Source: Patescibacteria group bacterium
GTDB lineage: Bacteria; Patescibacteriota; Gracilibacteria; UM-FILTER-43-11
Length of the DNA stretch: 5,509 bases
NCBI GenBank assembly: GCA_018814945.1
Contig: JAHIYT010000122.1
Location: forward strand, 1-5,509
Direction: 5' to 3'
Position 1 is the first letter of the stretch; each line of letters starts with the position of its first letter. A program made the translations under genes and the position numbers. Shown here in pieces: positions 1-5,425 of the stretch. Under the pieces are notes generated by a model. The model saw only the letters and a list, made by a program, of their open reading frames with translations. It had not been told where the DNA came from and made no database searches.

Positions 1-1014
1 CTCGATACAGACGGTGTTGATACCATTACTTCTATAACCGCTGATCTTGGCGCTATGGGGGCAGGCTTTGTTATACTTGAACCACTTAGTGATGTTACTT
101 CCGGTGCTGGTGAGCTTACAACCGCTTATTATGCATCTGATGAATTTACAATTCCTAAAACTACTCCTGATGGTACATATCAAATTAGCGTCACTGCTAC
201 TGATAGTACTGGCGGAAGTGGATCTGCATCTGTTTCAATTTCAGTTTCAGATGAGCTGACAGGTCCATCAATAAATAGTTCTAGTAGTTATTTAACTCGT
301 CAGTCAGTTCCAAACGACAATTCAACTTCATTTGATATTTATGTTTATGTGGAGGATATAGACGGTGTAACTGACATTACATCGGTTAGTGCCAGCTTTG
401 GTTCTATCGGACTTTCTCCGGCTACACTTCTAGTTGATCCGGATACAAATACCGCATCAACTGCAGGTTGGTATTCAGTCGAAGGATTAACAATTCCTAC
501 AACTGCTCCTATTGGAGTTCATCAAATAGAAATCGTTGCATCTGATACAACCGGAGGATCTTCAAATTTAATACTTCAAATCGATGTAACTAATGAAGAT
601 ACATTAGGTGAGGCACCTGTGATAGATGATGATCGTAATTACACATCACCAACTACTGCAATAAATGATGGTGAAACACCTATTACACTTTATGTATTTA
701 TCAATGATGATGATAAAGATGTTGAAACTGTTTATCTTAACTTAGGTAATGTCGGACAGGTCGGATCAGATGACCTTGGTTCATCTAGCTCAAGTTCTAG
801 TGATGTATGTGAATCCGGTTCTTCAACACTTGTATGTTTAACACCAAGTGTATCCGAAGGTGATGAAGGACAATGGTATGTTCTTTCAGACGTAACCATT
901 AACGAATCTACTTCAGCTAGTTCTGCACCATATGAAATTCAAGTTGTTGCAGTTGATTCTGTTGGCAAGGTAGGTTATGGAACTATCAATATATATGTAA
1001 ACGATAGTGATTCT
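1..1014 (+). repeat. Three tandem Ig-like domain repeats, 351-nt (117-residue) period
   Basis: The acidic strand motif recurs with its aligned Asp codons at 10, 361 and 712, exactly 351 bases apart each time (residue contexts LDTDGV, EDIDGV, NDDDKD). Between copies 1 and 2 similarity is visible in DNA: GATAYAGACGGTGT matches, as does an ACAATTCCTAMAACT block. Copy 3 is more diverged and carries a Ser-rich, Cys-containing insertion. The repeat probably continues upstream of the window. Confidence 0.8.
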
Positions 1015-1917
1015 TATGCAGATAGCTCAGCGGCACCAGAAATTGTAAGTGCTGTTGCAACTAGTTCTAGTACAGTTGAAGTTATGTTTAGTGAGGAGAT
1101 TTCAGCTAATACAATTTCTTCTAATGGCAGTGCATTTACAATAACCGACAAAAGCAACACTAGCGCTGTACTTAGTATTACTTCTGCAACAATTGATGCT
1201 AGTGGTATGATTGTTACACTTTCAACTGCAGAACAAAGCGGTTCTAAGGAATATGCATTGCAAGGTTCAACAAGTATTAAAGATACTTCATCTGTCTCTC
1301 TTGTAACTGGATCTGGAAGTAAAGCTTACTTCGATGGATTTGTGGCACTCGGCAAGTCTCCTAGTGTTGATTACATTGGAGCGGCTGACATAGATCTAGT
1401 TGAAATTGAATTTGAGCATGACTTACTTCCATCAAGCGTTACACTTGCTCCGCTAAATGGCAGTCAATCCAATCAGAGTTTCAATATTGAAATTACTGAA
1501 AGCGGTGGTACCGAAGAATTAGATATTCTTGGTGTTGAATTTGATGGTGCTGCAAACAAGTTGTTAGTAAAGACCTCTGAAATGAAATCAGGTCAAAGAT
1601 ACAGAGCGAGAATTTTCGATCTTGCATCTTATGATGGCACTTACCAAAGTGTTAGTATTAATGAGCAATTCCAAGCAATTGATGTACAGCTTTTAGAATC
1701 ATACTCAACTGCCAATAAAGGAGACTTTAATGGAGATGGAGTAGTTGATTTTACTGACTTTACAATTTTCTCATCTGTTTATGGAATGTCTTATTTAAAT
1801 GATACTACATCAGATGTTGAAGACGCTCCTGAATCAGTTGGTGGTCAGCCATTAGAAAGTGAGCCTGATGCCACAGTTCCTATTACTTCTGAACCAGCTG
1901 GTGGGGATGTTGAATAA
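1..1917 (+). CDS. Large secreted Ig-like repeat protein with C-terminal dockerin-type loop (5' end outside window)
   Basis: The frame is open from base 1, so the gene starts upstream; the ATG at 55 is internal. The visible 638 residues (numbered from base 1) are rich in Ser, Thr, Asp and beta-strand patterns typical of extracellular Ig-like modules. Residues 1-340 form three related domains sharing an acidic DxDGV...ITS-type strand and a later T-I-P-x-T-x-P motif. Residues about 341-446 resemble SbsA/Big-type Ig domains (APEIVSAVATSSSTVEVMFS), and 447-563 look like another beta domain. Residues 574-595 are a dockerin-type calcium loop, followed by an acidic Pro-rich tail. There is no LPXTG motif, C-terminal membrane helix or catalytic motif. 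The only two cysteines (270 and 279) could form a disulfide. The next two genes encode cohesin-like domains, suggesting non-covalent docking at the surface. Its role as adhesin or scaffold is inference; the coding call is firm. Confidence 0.93.
   Translation, partial: LDTDGVDTITSITADLGAMGAGFVILEPLSDVTSGAGELTTAYYASDEFTIPKTTPDGTYQISVTATDSTGGSGSASVSISVSDELTGPSINSSSSYLTRQSVPNDNSTSFDIYVYVEDIDGVTDITSVSASFGSIGLSPATLLVDPDTNTASTAGWYSVEGLTIPTTAPIGVHQIEIVASDTTGGSSNLILQIDVTNEDTLGEAPVIDDDRNYTSPTTAINDGETPITLYVFINDDDKDVETVYLNLGNVGQVGSDDLGSSSSSSSDVCESGSSTLVCLTPSVSEGDEGQWYVLSDVTINESTSASSAPYEIQVVAVDSVGKVGYGTINIYVNDSDSYADSSAAPEIVSAVATSSSTVEVMFSEEISANTISSNGSAFTITDKSNTSAVLSITSATIDASGMIVTLSTAEQSGSKEYALQGSTSIKDTSSVSLVTGSGSKAYFDGFVALGKSPSVDYIGAADIDLVEIEFEHDLLPSSVTLAPLNGSQSNQSFNIEITESGGTEELDILGVEFDGAANKLLVKTSEMKSGQRYRARIFDLASYDGTYQSVSINEQFQAIDVQLLESYSTANKGDFNGDGVVDFTDFTIFSSVYGMSYLNDTTSDVEDAPESVGGQPLESEPDATVPITSEPAGGDVE
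1720..1785 (+). other. Dockerin-type calcium-binding loop (single F-hand) in the Ig-like protein
   Basis: The segment reads GDFNGDGVVDFTDF followed by an amphipathic helix ending in VYG. Ligand positions 1, 3, 5, 9 and 12 of the loop are Asp, Asn, Asp, Asp and Asp, matching the DxNxDGxxDxxD consensus of type I dockerin repeats. Classical dockerins have two such repeats of about 22 residues; only one is visible here, so this may be a half-dockerin or a stand-alone EF-like structural calcium site. The cohesin-like domains in the next two genes favour a docking role. Confidence 0.75.
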
Positions 1918-1945
1918 TGTCCAATGTCCAATGTCCAATGTCTAA
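1918..1945. repeat. Heptanucleotide tandem repeat (TGTCCAA)x4
   Basis: Three perfect TGTCCAA units (1918-1924, 1925-1931, 1932-1938) and a fourth with one change (TGTCTAA, 1939-1945) start directly after the TAA stop of the Ig-like protein gene. It is a short intergenic repeat with no coding role visible. Confidence 0.9.
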
Positions 1946-1951
1946 TTATTC

Positions 1952-1975
1952 AAAACTAAAAACTAAAAACTAAAA
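1952..1975. repeat. Heptanucleotide tandem repeat (AAAACTA)x3.4
   Basis: Three perfect AAAACTA units (1952-1958, 1959-1965, 1966-1972) and a partial fourth run up to the ATG at 1977. This A-rich tract takes the place where a Shine-Dalgarno sequence would be expected; no AGGAGG-like sequence is present. Confidence 0.88.
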
Positions 1976-1976
1976 C

Positions 1977-2561
1977 ATGAATCCTTCAAAAATTTTAATA
2001 GCGGCGGCAACAATAATTCTTCTTTCAAGTGTGTTTTCCGGTTGTGGTCAGAAGGCTGAAGAATTTACTCATGAAGCTGCTAAAACCACTTCTATTCAAT
2101 TACTTGAACAAGCCAGACAGGTTACGAAAGAGGTATCTCTAGGATTTGAAACAGAGGCTAAAGGAGATCAGGTTACTGTAAAAGTTCTTCTTGATAACCC
2201 TGAACTAAAACCAATTATTTCTGTTCAAACTTGGCTTTCATATAACCCAAAAGTGCTTAAGGGTGACAAGATTGAAGTTAAAACTTCTCCTTTCACTTTT
2301 ACTGCTCCTTATGCCAATACCTTTGATGAAGAAAGAGGTTTGGTTATGATCGGCAGATCTAACGACGAGCCAATTGCTACTAAAACAATTGTAGTTGCAG
2401 AAGTTGTATTCGATGTAATTGGAGAAGGCGCAATTATGGTTGATGCCTACGATTATAGAACTGATCTATCAGGTCATACATCAGCAAATATGATGCTTGA
2501 AGGTTGGCCTTATAATATATTGATTAAACCTGAGAGCCCTGCTCTTATTATTCAAAACTAA
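1977..2561 (+). CDS. Cohesin-domain lipoprotein
   Basis: This 194-residue protein starts with a hydrophobic signal segment ending in FSGC (residues 20-23), close to a lipobox, so Cys23 is the likely lipidated N terminus. Residues 24-51 are a polar, probably helical linker. Residues about 52-185 form a beta domain with cohesin features: hydrophobic strands VTVKVLLDNP, the ISVQTWLSYNPKVL strand pair typical of cohesins, GLVMIGRSN, and a later hydrophobic strand VVAEVVFDV. It is clearly paralogous to the cohesin region of the next gene, sharing WL-x-Y-x-P, IGRSN, GHTS and a final NIL. Cohesins bind dockerin modules; the preceding gene carries a dockerin-type loop, so this protein may hold that product on the membrane (inference). 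Start chosen at ATG 1977 because it precedes the complete signal peptide. It lies 59 bases after the upstream gene and 25 before the next, consistent with an operon. Confidence 0.88.
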   Translation: MNPSKILIAAATIILLSSVFSGCGQKAEEFTHEAAKTTSIQLLEQARQVTKEVSLGFETEAKGDQVTVKVLLDNPELKPIISVQTWLSYNPKVLKGDKIEVKTSPFTFTAPYANTFDEERGLVMIGRSNDEPIATKTIVVAEVVFDVIGEGAIMVDAYDYRTDLSGHTSANMMLEGWPYNILIKPESPALIIQN

Positions 2562-2574
2562 AAACAAAAAGCTA
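2554..2574. repeat. Degenerate heptanucleotide repeat overlapping a stop codon
   Basis: Units AAAACTA (2554-2560), AAAACAA (2561-2567) and AAAGCTA (2568-2574) keep a 7-base phase and include the TAA stop at 2559-2561. The first unit equals the unit of the tract at 1952-1975. Confidence 0.6.
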
Positions 2575-2586
2575 ACAAAAAAGATC

Positions 2587-3621
2587 ATGAAACGAAATCT
2601 AATTCTAATCACAGTCACATTACTAATTATGTTAATTGGTAATACACTGACTTTTGCTCAGCAAAGTGATGCAACCCTAGAATTTAGGGCATCCACAACT
2701 TCGGCTACTACTGGTCAGGAGTTTGATGTTGATGTTTATATGAAAAATCCAGGTGCACAGAATGTAATTTCTGTTCGCTCATGGCTTAAGTATGACCCAA
2801 GTGCATTGGAAGGCGTTAGTATTACAACAAGTGATTCAGACTTTACTTTATCTGCTCCTGGTGAAGATAACTTCAGTTCATCTGAGGGGTATGTAAAGAT
2901 TGGTCGATCTAACATTAGCGGTGGTGTTAGTGCAACTGAAATGATTGTTGCTAAAGTTCGTTTCAAAGTTAAAACAGCAACCGGTATGACAACTGAAATC
3001 AGTTCTCATGACTATCAAGTTACTGAGCTTGGTCATACTAGTATTAATATTATTGAAGACGGTTTCCCTGTTAATATTTTATCTGAGAAACCAGATTCAG
3101 TTACTATCACATTAAATGGTGGTACCTCTGCAACTACTCCAGAACCAGTTGTTACAGAGGTTACAACAGAAATTGGCGGTAGTGATTTTGATTTACAAAG
3201 ACCACAGAATCTTAAAGCTAATACCGGTTATGCATATGTAGATTTAAGATGGGATATAGGTGAAGAATCAGATCTTAATGGTTATAACATTTATTACGGC
3301 AAAACCAGTGGACACTATTCAAGACGAAAGACTGTTTCTAAAGTTAATAGCTATAGAATTGATGGATTAAACAATGGCGAGGCTTATTATTTTGCCATTA
3401 CGGCTTATGATAATTCAGGTAGAGAAAGCGATTATTCCGATGAGGTTGGAGTAATTGTTAACGAACCTCTTAGTTCCACTTCTCCATTCGAAGATATCCT
3501 TGCTGCATTACTTGCATTCGTTCCAGAACAACCTCAGAACGGACCAATTATGGGATGGGTGTTGTTTTCTGCGGTTGGACTAGGGGGAACTCTTATGTTT
3601 AGGAAAAAAAGACAACAATAA
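2587..3621 (+). CDS. Secreted cohesin-Fn3 protein with C-terminal membrane anchor
   Basis: This 344-residue protein has a signal peptide (residues 1-24, Lys-Arg then a hydrophobic core, likely cleavage after TFA before QQ). Residues about 28-178 are a cohesin-like domain paralogous to the preceding gene (VISVRSWLKYDPSAL, GYVKIGRSN, GHTSINI, VNIL). A Thr/Pro/Glu linker (183-203) leads to an Fn3 domain (205-292) with typical P-x-N-L, LRWD, GYNIYYG, GLNNGEAYYFAITAYD and the GRESDYS ending. Residues 319-344 comprise an NGP motif, a hydrophobic helix (about 321-338) and the basic tail RKKRQQ, a tripartite surface-anchoring architecture without LPXTG. The protein is probably displayed outside the cell, with the cohesin outermost and Fn3 as spacer. 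It follows the lipoprotein paralogue by 25 bases, so the two were probably a tandem duplication that later gained different anchors. Its dockerin partner could be the protein two genes upstream; this is inferred. Confidence 0.9.
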   Translation: MKRNLILITVTLLIMLIGNTLTFAQQSDATLEFRASTTSATTGQEFDVDVYMKNPGAQNVISVRSWLKYDPSALEGVSITTSDSDFTLSAPGEDNFSSSEGYVKIGRSNISGGVSATEMIVAKVRFKVKTATGMTTEISSHDYQVTELGHTSINIIEDGFPVNILSEKPDSVTITLNGGTSATTPEPVVTEVTTEIGGSDFDLQRPQNLKANTGYAYVDLRWDIGEESDLNGYNIYYGKTSGHYSRRKTVSKVNSYRIDGLNNGEAYYFAITAYDNSGRESDYSDEVGVIVNEPLSSTSPFEDILAALLAFVPEQPQNGPIMGWVLFSAVGLGGTLMFRKKRQQ

Positions 3622-3628
3622 TTTTAAG

Positions 3629-3649
3629 TTTACAATTTACATTTTTCAA
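3629..3649. repeat. Degenerate heptanucleotide repeat (TTTACAA-like, x3)
   Basis: Units TTTACAA (3629-3635), TTTACAT (3636-3642) and TTTTCAA (3643-3649) sit in the 51-base spacer between the cohesin-Fn3 gene and the next one. In such AT-rich DNA the match could be chance; it is listed because the same 7-base period occurs in other spacers here. Confidence 0.4.
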
Positions 3650-3672
3650 AAAAAATCTAATTTCAAAATAAA

Positions 3673-4566
3673 ATGACTAAGAAAACTTCACATTGGGTAA
3701 CAATTTCAGAAGAAGCTGTACATACACCAGCTTCTAAGAGCACAAAGAGAACTCAAAAATCTGAGTCTACTCCCGTGAAAAACAAACTGTTCTGGGGAGC
3801 AGGCTTTGTAGTACTAGTGCTTTTAACCGTTGCTCTGATTGCGCCAAATCAAATGGCTTCAATCCTTCAAGGTAATCTATTTGATCAAGGTCTTATACCG
3901 GAAGATGGATTTGAGGATCCTCAGGCAAGTCAGCAAACTCAACAGGTAGAAGAAGTGGCTGAGGAAGAAGTGGTTGAGGAAGAGGTTACCGCTGGACCCG
4001 AAATAGACCTTGCAGTTGAGGCTCAAACTGAGGCTGTGACTATTCAAATTGATCCAGTTGGTACTACTGAAGAGCAAGTGGTAGAGCAAGAAGCTCAAGC
4101 TGAAGAAGGTGGTACAATTCAAGAGGAGCTTGATGCAAATCAGAAATTACTTCAAGAGCTTAGTCAACAAATCGCAGAATTTAAGGAAAAAGATGAAGAA
4201 AAAACTAAAATAATTGAAGATTTGGCCGAAATAGTACAAGAAGATCTACATGCAGCTGCTGCAGATACTGCAACCGAAGCAACCGCTACGATTGGAACTA
4301 CTACTTCTACAACAACTACAACCGGTTACAGAGTGAACACTCACACCGTAACAATGACTCCACATGAAGCTTTGGCGATTAATACAGCTCAATATGCATC
4401 TGCTCAGGCAACTTATGACGGTGTTACAGTAGCTGATTACAGCGCACAACTTTCAAGTGCTACCGGAACTCCAGATTCAGGTCCGAAGGAGATTCTACTT
4501 GTTGCGTTTATTCTTACATTTGTTTCACTCCTTGGTTGGAGATTGCGTAAGATCGTACAGGCATAA
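3673..4566 (+). CDS. Unrecognised two-helix membrane protein with acidic coiled-coil centre
   Basis: I do not recognise this 297-residue protein. Residues 1-38 are polar and basic (TKKTSHW, KSTKRTQKS) and probably cytoplasmic. Residues 39-58 are a membrane helix (LFWGAGFVVLVLLTVALIA). Residues 76-147 are strongly acidic, with EEVAEEEVVEEEV. Residues 148-192 have a heptad-like pattern suggesting a coiled coil, followed by an Ala/Thr stretch with TTTSTTTTT at 209-217 and a small domain (about 218-265). An SGP motif (269-271), a second hydrophobic helix (273-289) and a basic end (RLRK) close the protein. The predicted topology has both ends inside and the centre outside. The C-terminal pattern resembles that of the preceding cohesin-Fn3 protein. 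It is 51 bases downstream of that gene, so probably the last gene of the surface operon. It could organise or tether the cohesin proteins, but no function is demonstrated. ATG at 3673 has no Shine-Dalgarno sequence. Confidence 0.88.
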   Translation: MTKKTSHWVTISEEAVHTPASKSTKRTQKSESTPVKNKLFWGAGFVVLVLLTVALIAPNQMASILQGNLFDQGLIPEDGFEDPQASQQTQQVEEVAEEEVVEEEVTAGPEIDLAVEAQTEAVTIQIDPVGTTEEQVVEQEAQAEEGGTIQEELDANQKLLQELSQQIAEFKEKDEEKTKIIEDLAEIVQEDLHAAAADTATEATATIGTTTSTTTTTGYRVNTHTVTMTPHEALAINTAQYASAQATYDGVTVADYSAQLSSATGTPDSGPKEILLVAFILTFVSLLGWRLRKIVQA

Positions 4567-4592
4567 CCAAACTCTGTAACTCAATCCACTAG

Positions 4593-4674
4593 TATGTCAC
4601 TCCGAGCTTCTAGTGTATAGAATTCCGTAGATATCTCGTAGTTACGCTTTCCTCGATATGACATATGGGTTTTT
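4593..4674 (+). terminator. REP-like inverted repeat followed by T run; possible terminator
   Basis: TATGTCA (4593-4599) pairs with TGACATA (4659-4665). After a 3-base mismatch, CGAG (4603-4606) pairs with CTCG (4652-4655). TTTTT follows at 4670-4674. The ends, TGTCACTCCGAGC and CCTCGATATGACA, resemble a class of dispersed intergenic palindromes I recall from many bacterial genomes. The loop is long (about 45 bases) with smaller internal palindromes, so intrinsic termination is possible but not certain. It lies 27 bases after the end of the presumed operon. Confidence 0.45.
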
Positions 4675-4699
4675 AGAATTTGCATATTTAAATTTAATA

Positions 4700-4737
4700 A
4701 TTTATGTTAGAATGTCACTCGGTCTTTTAACATAAAT
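4700..4737. promoter_or_regulatory. Inverted repeat overlapping the -10 region (operator or leader hairpin)
   Basis: TTTATGTTA (4701-4709) is perfectly complementary to TAACATAAA (4728-4736), and A4700 pairs with T4737, giving 10 base pairs around an 18-base loop. The left arm overlaps the extended -10 element and the right arm lies just before the start codon. A dimeric regulator could bind here; the arms are all-A/T-rich, so chance cannot be excluded. Confidence 0.4.
4705..4713 (+). promoter_or_regulatory. Extended -10 promoter for the MBL-fold gene
   Basis: TGTTAGAAT combines the TGn extension with TAGAAT, a 5 of 6 match to TATAAT. No good -35 box is found at 16-18 bases, which is common for extended -10 promoters. 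A start at about 4720 would give a leader of roughly 20 bases before the ATG at 4743. Confidence 0.5.
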
Positions 4738-4742
4738 AAAAC

Positions 4743-5381
4743 ATGAATATTAAGTTTCACGGACACGCTTGTTTCTCAATTAAAAACGGAAAAGCGACAA
4801 TTGTAATGGATCCTTATGATAAAAGCATTGGGCTTACACTCCCAAAAATAAAAGCGGATATTGTTACATGTAGCTTTGACAACGAAGCTCATAACGCTAA
4901 GGGTGCTATCGAAGGTGAGCCAATGGTAATGAGTTGGCCTGGTGAATATGAAACAAAAGGAATTCACATTAAAGGTATTCATTCTTTTCACAATGTAAGG
5001 GATGATAAGGAACAACTAGAAAATATCATCTTTAATATCAATGTAGATGGGATTCGCTTCTGTCATTTAGGAGCGCAAGGTACAAAGTTAACTCCTGAAC
5101 AGCTTGAGCAGGTAGGTGATACCGATGTTCTATTTGTTCCGGTTGGAAAAACAGAATCAGTGGATGCTAAAAAGGCGAAGGAAATTATTGAACAGATAGA
5201 GCCTCGCATTGTGATTCCAATGACATATCAAACCAAAGGTAACAACAGGGAACTCGCAAGTCTTGAAGAATTTTTATCGGCAATGGGTGCAAAGAACGTT
5301 GAGCCTGTAGATTCTTTTGAAGTTAAGAAGAGTGAATTGCCAGAAGATAACTCTAAAGTTGTTGTCTTAAATGTTAGTTAA
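4743..5381 (+). CDS. MBL-fold (COG2220/UlaG-like) protein with lost metal ligands
   Basis: This 212-residue protein follows the architecture of small metallo-beta-lactamase-fold hydrolases of the COG2220 (Lactamase_B_3) type: FHGHACFSI (5-13), IVMDPYD (20-26), a PGEYETKGI strand (66-74), GIRFCHLG (103-110), LTPEQLEQVGDTDVLFVPVG (116-135), and IEPRIVIPMTY (152-162). In active members, as I recall them, the metal motif reads SHDHxDHN, later HLGDxGH, and finally PMHY. Here these are SFDNEAHN (44-51), HLGAQGT (108-114) and PMTY (159-162). Thus His to Phe45, His to Asn47, Asp to Ala49, Asp to Ala111, His to Thr114 and His to Thr161 are changed, while His50 remains. The fold appears intact and full length, so this is a likely pseudoenzyme rather than a decaying gene. 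Its role is unknown. It has its own promoter, no Shine-Dalgarno sequence, and no functional link to the surface operon. Confidence 0.88.
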   Translation: MNIKFHGHACFSIKNGKATIVMDPYDKSIGLTLPKIKADIVTCSFDNEAHNAKGAIEGEPMVMSWPGEYETKGIHIKGIHSFHNVRDDKEQLENIIFNINVDGIRFCHLGAQGTKLTPEQLEQVGDTDVLFVPVGKTESVDAKKAKEIIEQIEPRIVIPMTYQTKGNNRELASLEEFLSAMGAKNVEPVDSFEVKKSELPEDNSKVVVLNVS

Positions 5382-5421
5382 TTAATAATTACGAATTAAT
5401 AATTACGAATTTCTAATTACT
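5380..5421. repeat. 14-nt tandem repeat built from 7-nt AATTNNN units (six units)
   Basis: Units are AATTAAT (5380), AATTACG (5387), AATTAAT (5394), AATTACG (5401), AATTTCT (5408) and AATTACT (5415). The first four form two perfect 14-base copies. The repeat begins inside the TAA stop of the MBL-fold gene and ends just before the tRNA promoter. Confidence 0.9.
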
Positions 5422-5425
5422 GTTA

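Larger units (their letters stand above)
4567..4742. other. 176-base intergenic spacer with inverted repeats and a promoter
   Basis: This is the longest non-coding stretch in the window and separates the surface operon from the MBL-fold gene. It holds a REP-like inverted repeat with a following T run, a smaller inverted repeat (CACTAG at 4587-4592, CTAGTG at 4610-4615), the 9-base word ATGTCACTC twice (4594-4602 and 4712-4720), and an extended -10 promoter. I see no open frame of note. Confidence 0.7.

Noticed and set aside
47..259. Short + strand frame rich in Leu and Met
   Set aside because: It overlaps the Ig-like protein in another frame, has no family features, and its hydrophobic composition follows from the frame shift.
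1786..1917. Sortase-type LPXTG anchor in the tail of the Ig-like protein
   Set aside because: The tail is acidic and Pro-rich with no LPXTG, hydrophobic helix or basic end.
2736..2966. Minus-strand frame opposite the cohesin-Fn3 gene
   Set aside because: Lies wholly within a well-supported cohesin domain and has no domain signature or promoter.
3877..4449. Two minus-strand frames (3877-4122 and 4246-4449) opposite the two-helix protein
   Set aside because: Their Leu/Ser/Phe-rich and Cys/Ser-rich compositions are reflections of the Glu-rich and Thr/Ala-rich coding sequence on the other strand.
4629..4646. AGATATCT palindrome and CGTAGTTACG inverted repeat as operator sites
   Set aside because: Short A/T-rich palindromes within the loop of the larger REP-like element, not placed near a promoter; chance is likely.
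4776..5015. Minus-strand frame opposite the MBL-fold gene
   Set aside because: The + strand frame is a clear family member over the whole interval; the reverse frame shows no recognisable motif.
1..5381. Alternative code with UGA read as glycine, as in some CPR lineages
   Set aside because: All five genes are complete without in-frame TGA and end in TAA with sensible protein ends, so there is no positive evidence here.
5380..5421. CRISPR-like array
   Set aside because: Units are only 7 or 14 bases with no unique spacers; it is a simple tandem repeat.
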